Below are positions 5,777 to 6,582 of a stretch of 6,582 nucleotides of DNA, piece by piece (within the stretch, counting starts at the first letter, position 1; each line of letters starts with the position of its first letter). The DNA lies in NCBI GenBank assembly GCA_026785815.1, contig JAJAZH010000109.1:1-6582 (forward strand), given 5' to 3'. Under the pieces are notes generated by a model that had not been told where the DNA came from, did not search any database, and saw only the letters and a program-made list of their open reading frames with translations. The position numbers and the translations under genes were made by a program. The stretch comes from Ramlibacter sp. (lineage in GTDB: Bacteria; Pseudomonadota; Gammaproteobacteria; Burkholderiales; Burkholderiaceae_C).

Positions 5777-6582
5777 GCAGCAACCAGATCGTCCCGCCAG
5801 CCACCCAGCCGCCCTTTCTCGGGTGGCTTGCGCGCGTGAACACCCAGGTGTCCCAGTGGGCGGCATCGATGTCGTGGTGGCGACTGATCGTGCTGTTCCT
5901 GGTGATCCTGGTCGCCAGCTCGATCATCGGCGACATGCTGCACCTGAAGCACGACCGGGTCCGCCTGGCTGGCGAGCACAGGGATGTGAACCTCACCATT
6001 GGCGGCCCCAACGGCATCCGGATCAGGACGGTCCCGAAGCCGCCGGCGGCGCCCGCCGTGCCCGGAGCACCCGGCGCGCCCACCGCTCCGGCGGATGCGA
6101 AAGCCGATCCTGCGGACGTCGAGAAAGCGATCGGGAAGGCGGTGGAGAATGGCGTCACGATCGCCACGTCAGGCGCCGACATCGACGCTGACGACGAGCG
6201 GCCGGTGAACCGGAAGGTCATCACCGTGGGCGGGCTCCTTGGCGACCTGGGCGCCGCGGTGCTGGTGATCCTGTTCGCCTACCTGGCGGCGGCCAAGATC
6301 GTGGTGCGCAAGGTCGCCCAGGCTGACGCCAAGGTGCGCACGGCCGTCGACGCCGCCGAGCGGGAGGCGATGGAGCGCCAGCTGGTGCAGGCCCGGCTGC
6401 GGGTTCTGCAGGCCCAGGTCGAACCGCACTTCCTGTTCAACACCCTGGCCGCTGTCGACTACCTGATCGAGACCGAGCCGCCGCGCGCCTCCCGGATGCA
6501 AAAGGCGTTGATCACCTACCTGCGCGGCGCGTTGCCGCAGATGCGGCAGGAGTCCTCCACGCTGGGGCGCGAGATCCGCCTG
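5773..6582 (+). CDS. LytS/AlgZ-type sensor histidine kinase, C-terminus cut by the window edge
   Basis: 270 residues are visible and the frame is still open. Residues 1-35 are cytoplasmic and hydrophilic. TM1 is about 36-53 (WRLIVLFLVILVASSII) and TM2 about 152-173. Between them lies a periplasmic stretch of roughly 100 residues, including an Ala/Pro/Gly-rich segment at 89-106 (PKPPAAPAVPGAPGAPTAP) and an acidic patch DADDE. After TM2 a charged helix (about 180-215) leads to the phosphoacceptor motif QVEPHFLFNTL with His219, the HisK_LytS signature; the ATPase domain lies beyond the edge. Such kinases phosphorylate LytTR-type response regulators, so one is expected downstream. ATG 5773 overlaps the preceding stop by 4 bp. 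With only two spans and a low-complexity loop it lacks the multi-span 5TM-LYT sensor of classical LytS, so its signal is not apparent. Confidence 0.9.
   Translation, partial: MSSNQIVPPATQPPFLGWLARVNTQVSQWAASMSWWRLIVLFLVILVASSIIGDMLHLKHDRVRLAGEHRDVNLTIGGPNGIRIRTVPKPPAAPAVPGAPGAPTAPADAKADPADVEKAIGKAVENGVTIATSGADIDADDERPVNRKVITVGGLLGDLGAAVLVILFAYLAAAKIVVRKVAQADAKVRTAVDAAEREAMERQLVQARLRVLQAQVEPHFLFNTLAAVDYLIETEPPRASRMQKALITYLRGALPQMRQESSTLGREIRL

Noticed and set aside
3058..5979. A 973-codon open frame on the minus strand, opposite the decarboxylase and the small membrane protein gene
   Set aside because: It spans a whole well-matched enzyme gene and the gap behind it. Its translation is Arg/Gly/Val/Asp-rich without recognisable domains. 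Long antisense frames of this kind are expected when the sense gene has GC-rich third codon positions.

Overview
The window is GC-rich, densely coded bacterial chromosome with no sign of phage, insertion sequence, CRISPR or RNA gene. The protein families and their style suggest a high-GC Gammaproteobacterium, perhaps of the Xanthomonadaceae/Lysobacter type. That placement is a tentative inference, because no rRNA or other marker gene is present.

Layout: (1) Positions 1-1137, minus strand: a regulator joining a MerR-type DNA-binding head to a degenerate class III nucleotide-cyclase domain, followed 44 bp later by the first 12 codons of another gene that runs off the left edge. (2) Positions 1138-1416 are the largest non-coding gap (279 bp). 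It holds a good sigma70-type promoter for the regulator and five copies of TTAGACA-type octamers. One copy lies over the predicted transcription start and three form a tandem array about 110 bp further upstream. (3) Positions 1417-2773, minus strand: a two-gene membrane operon, an NfeD-family protein followed by a QmcA/stomatin-like SPFH protein. (4) Positions 2896-5244, plus strand: a complete PLP-dependent Orn/Lys/Arg decarboxylase, divergent from the nfeD operon across a 122 bp gap. (5) Positions 5363-6582, plus strand: a small single-span membrane protein of unknown function that overlaps by 4 bp the start of a LytS/AlgZ-type sensor histidine kinase. The kinase is cut by the right edge.

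The SPFH/NfeD pair probably acts together in membrane organisation. The decarboxylase probably makes a diamine or agmatine and consumes protons. The kinase and its small partner look like the sensory half of a two-component system whose LytTR-type regulator would be expected just beyond the window.

The least conventional part is the left end. It has a MerR-like protein whose cyclase fold has lost several catalytic residues but kept others, and its own promoter is studded with a repeated octamer. This looks like an autoregulated switch in which a former cyclase domain may serve as a sensor or dimerisation module. Function and ligand cannot be read from the sequence.
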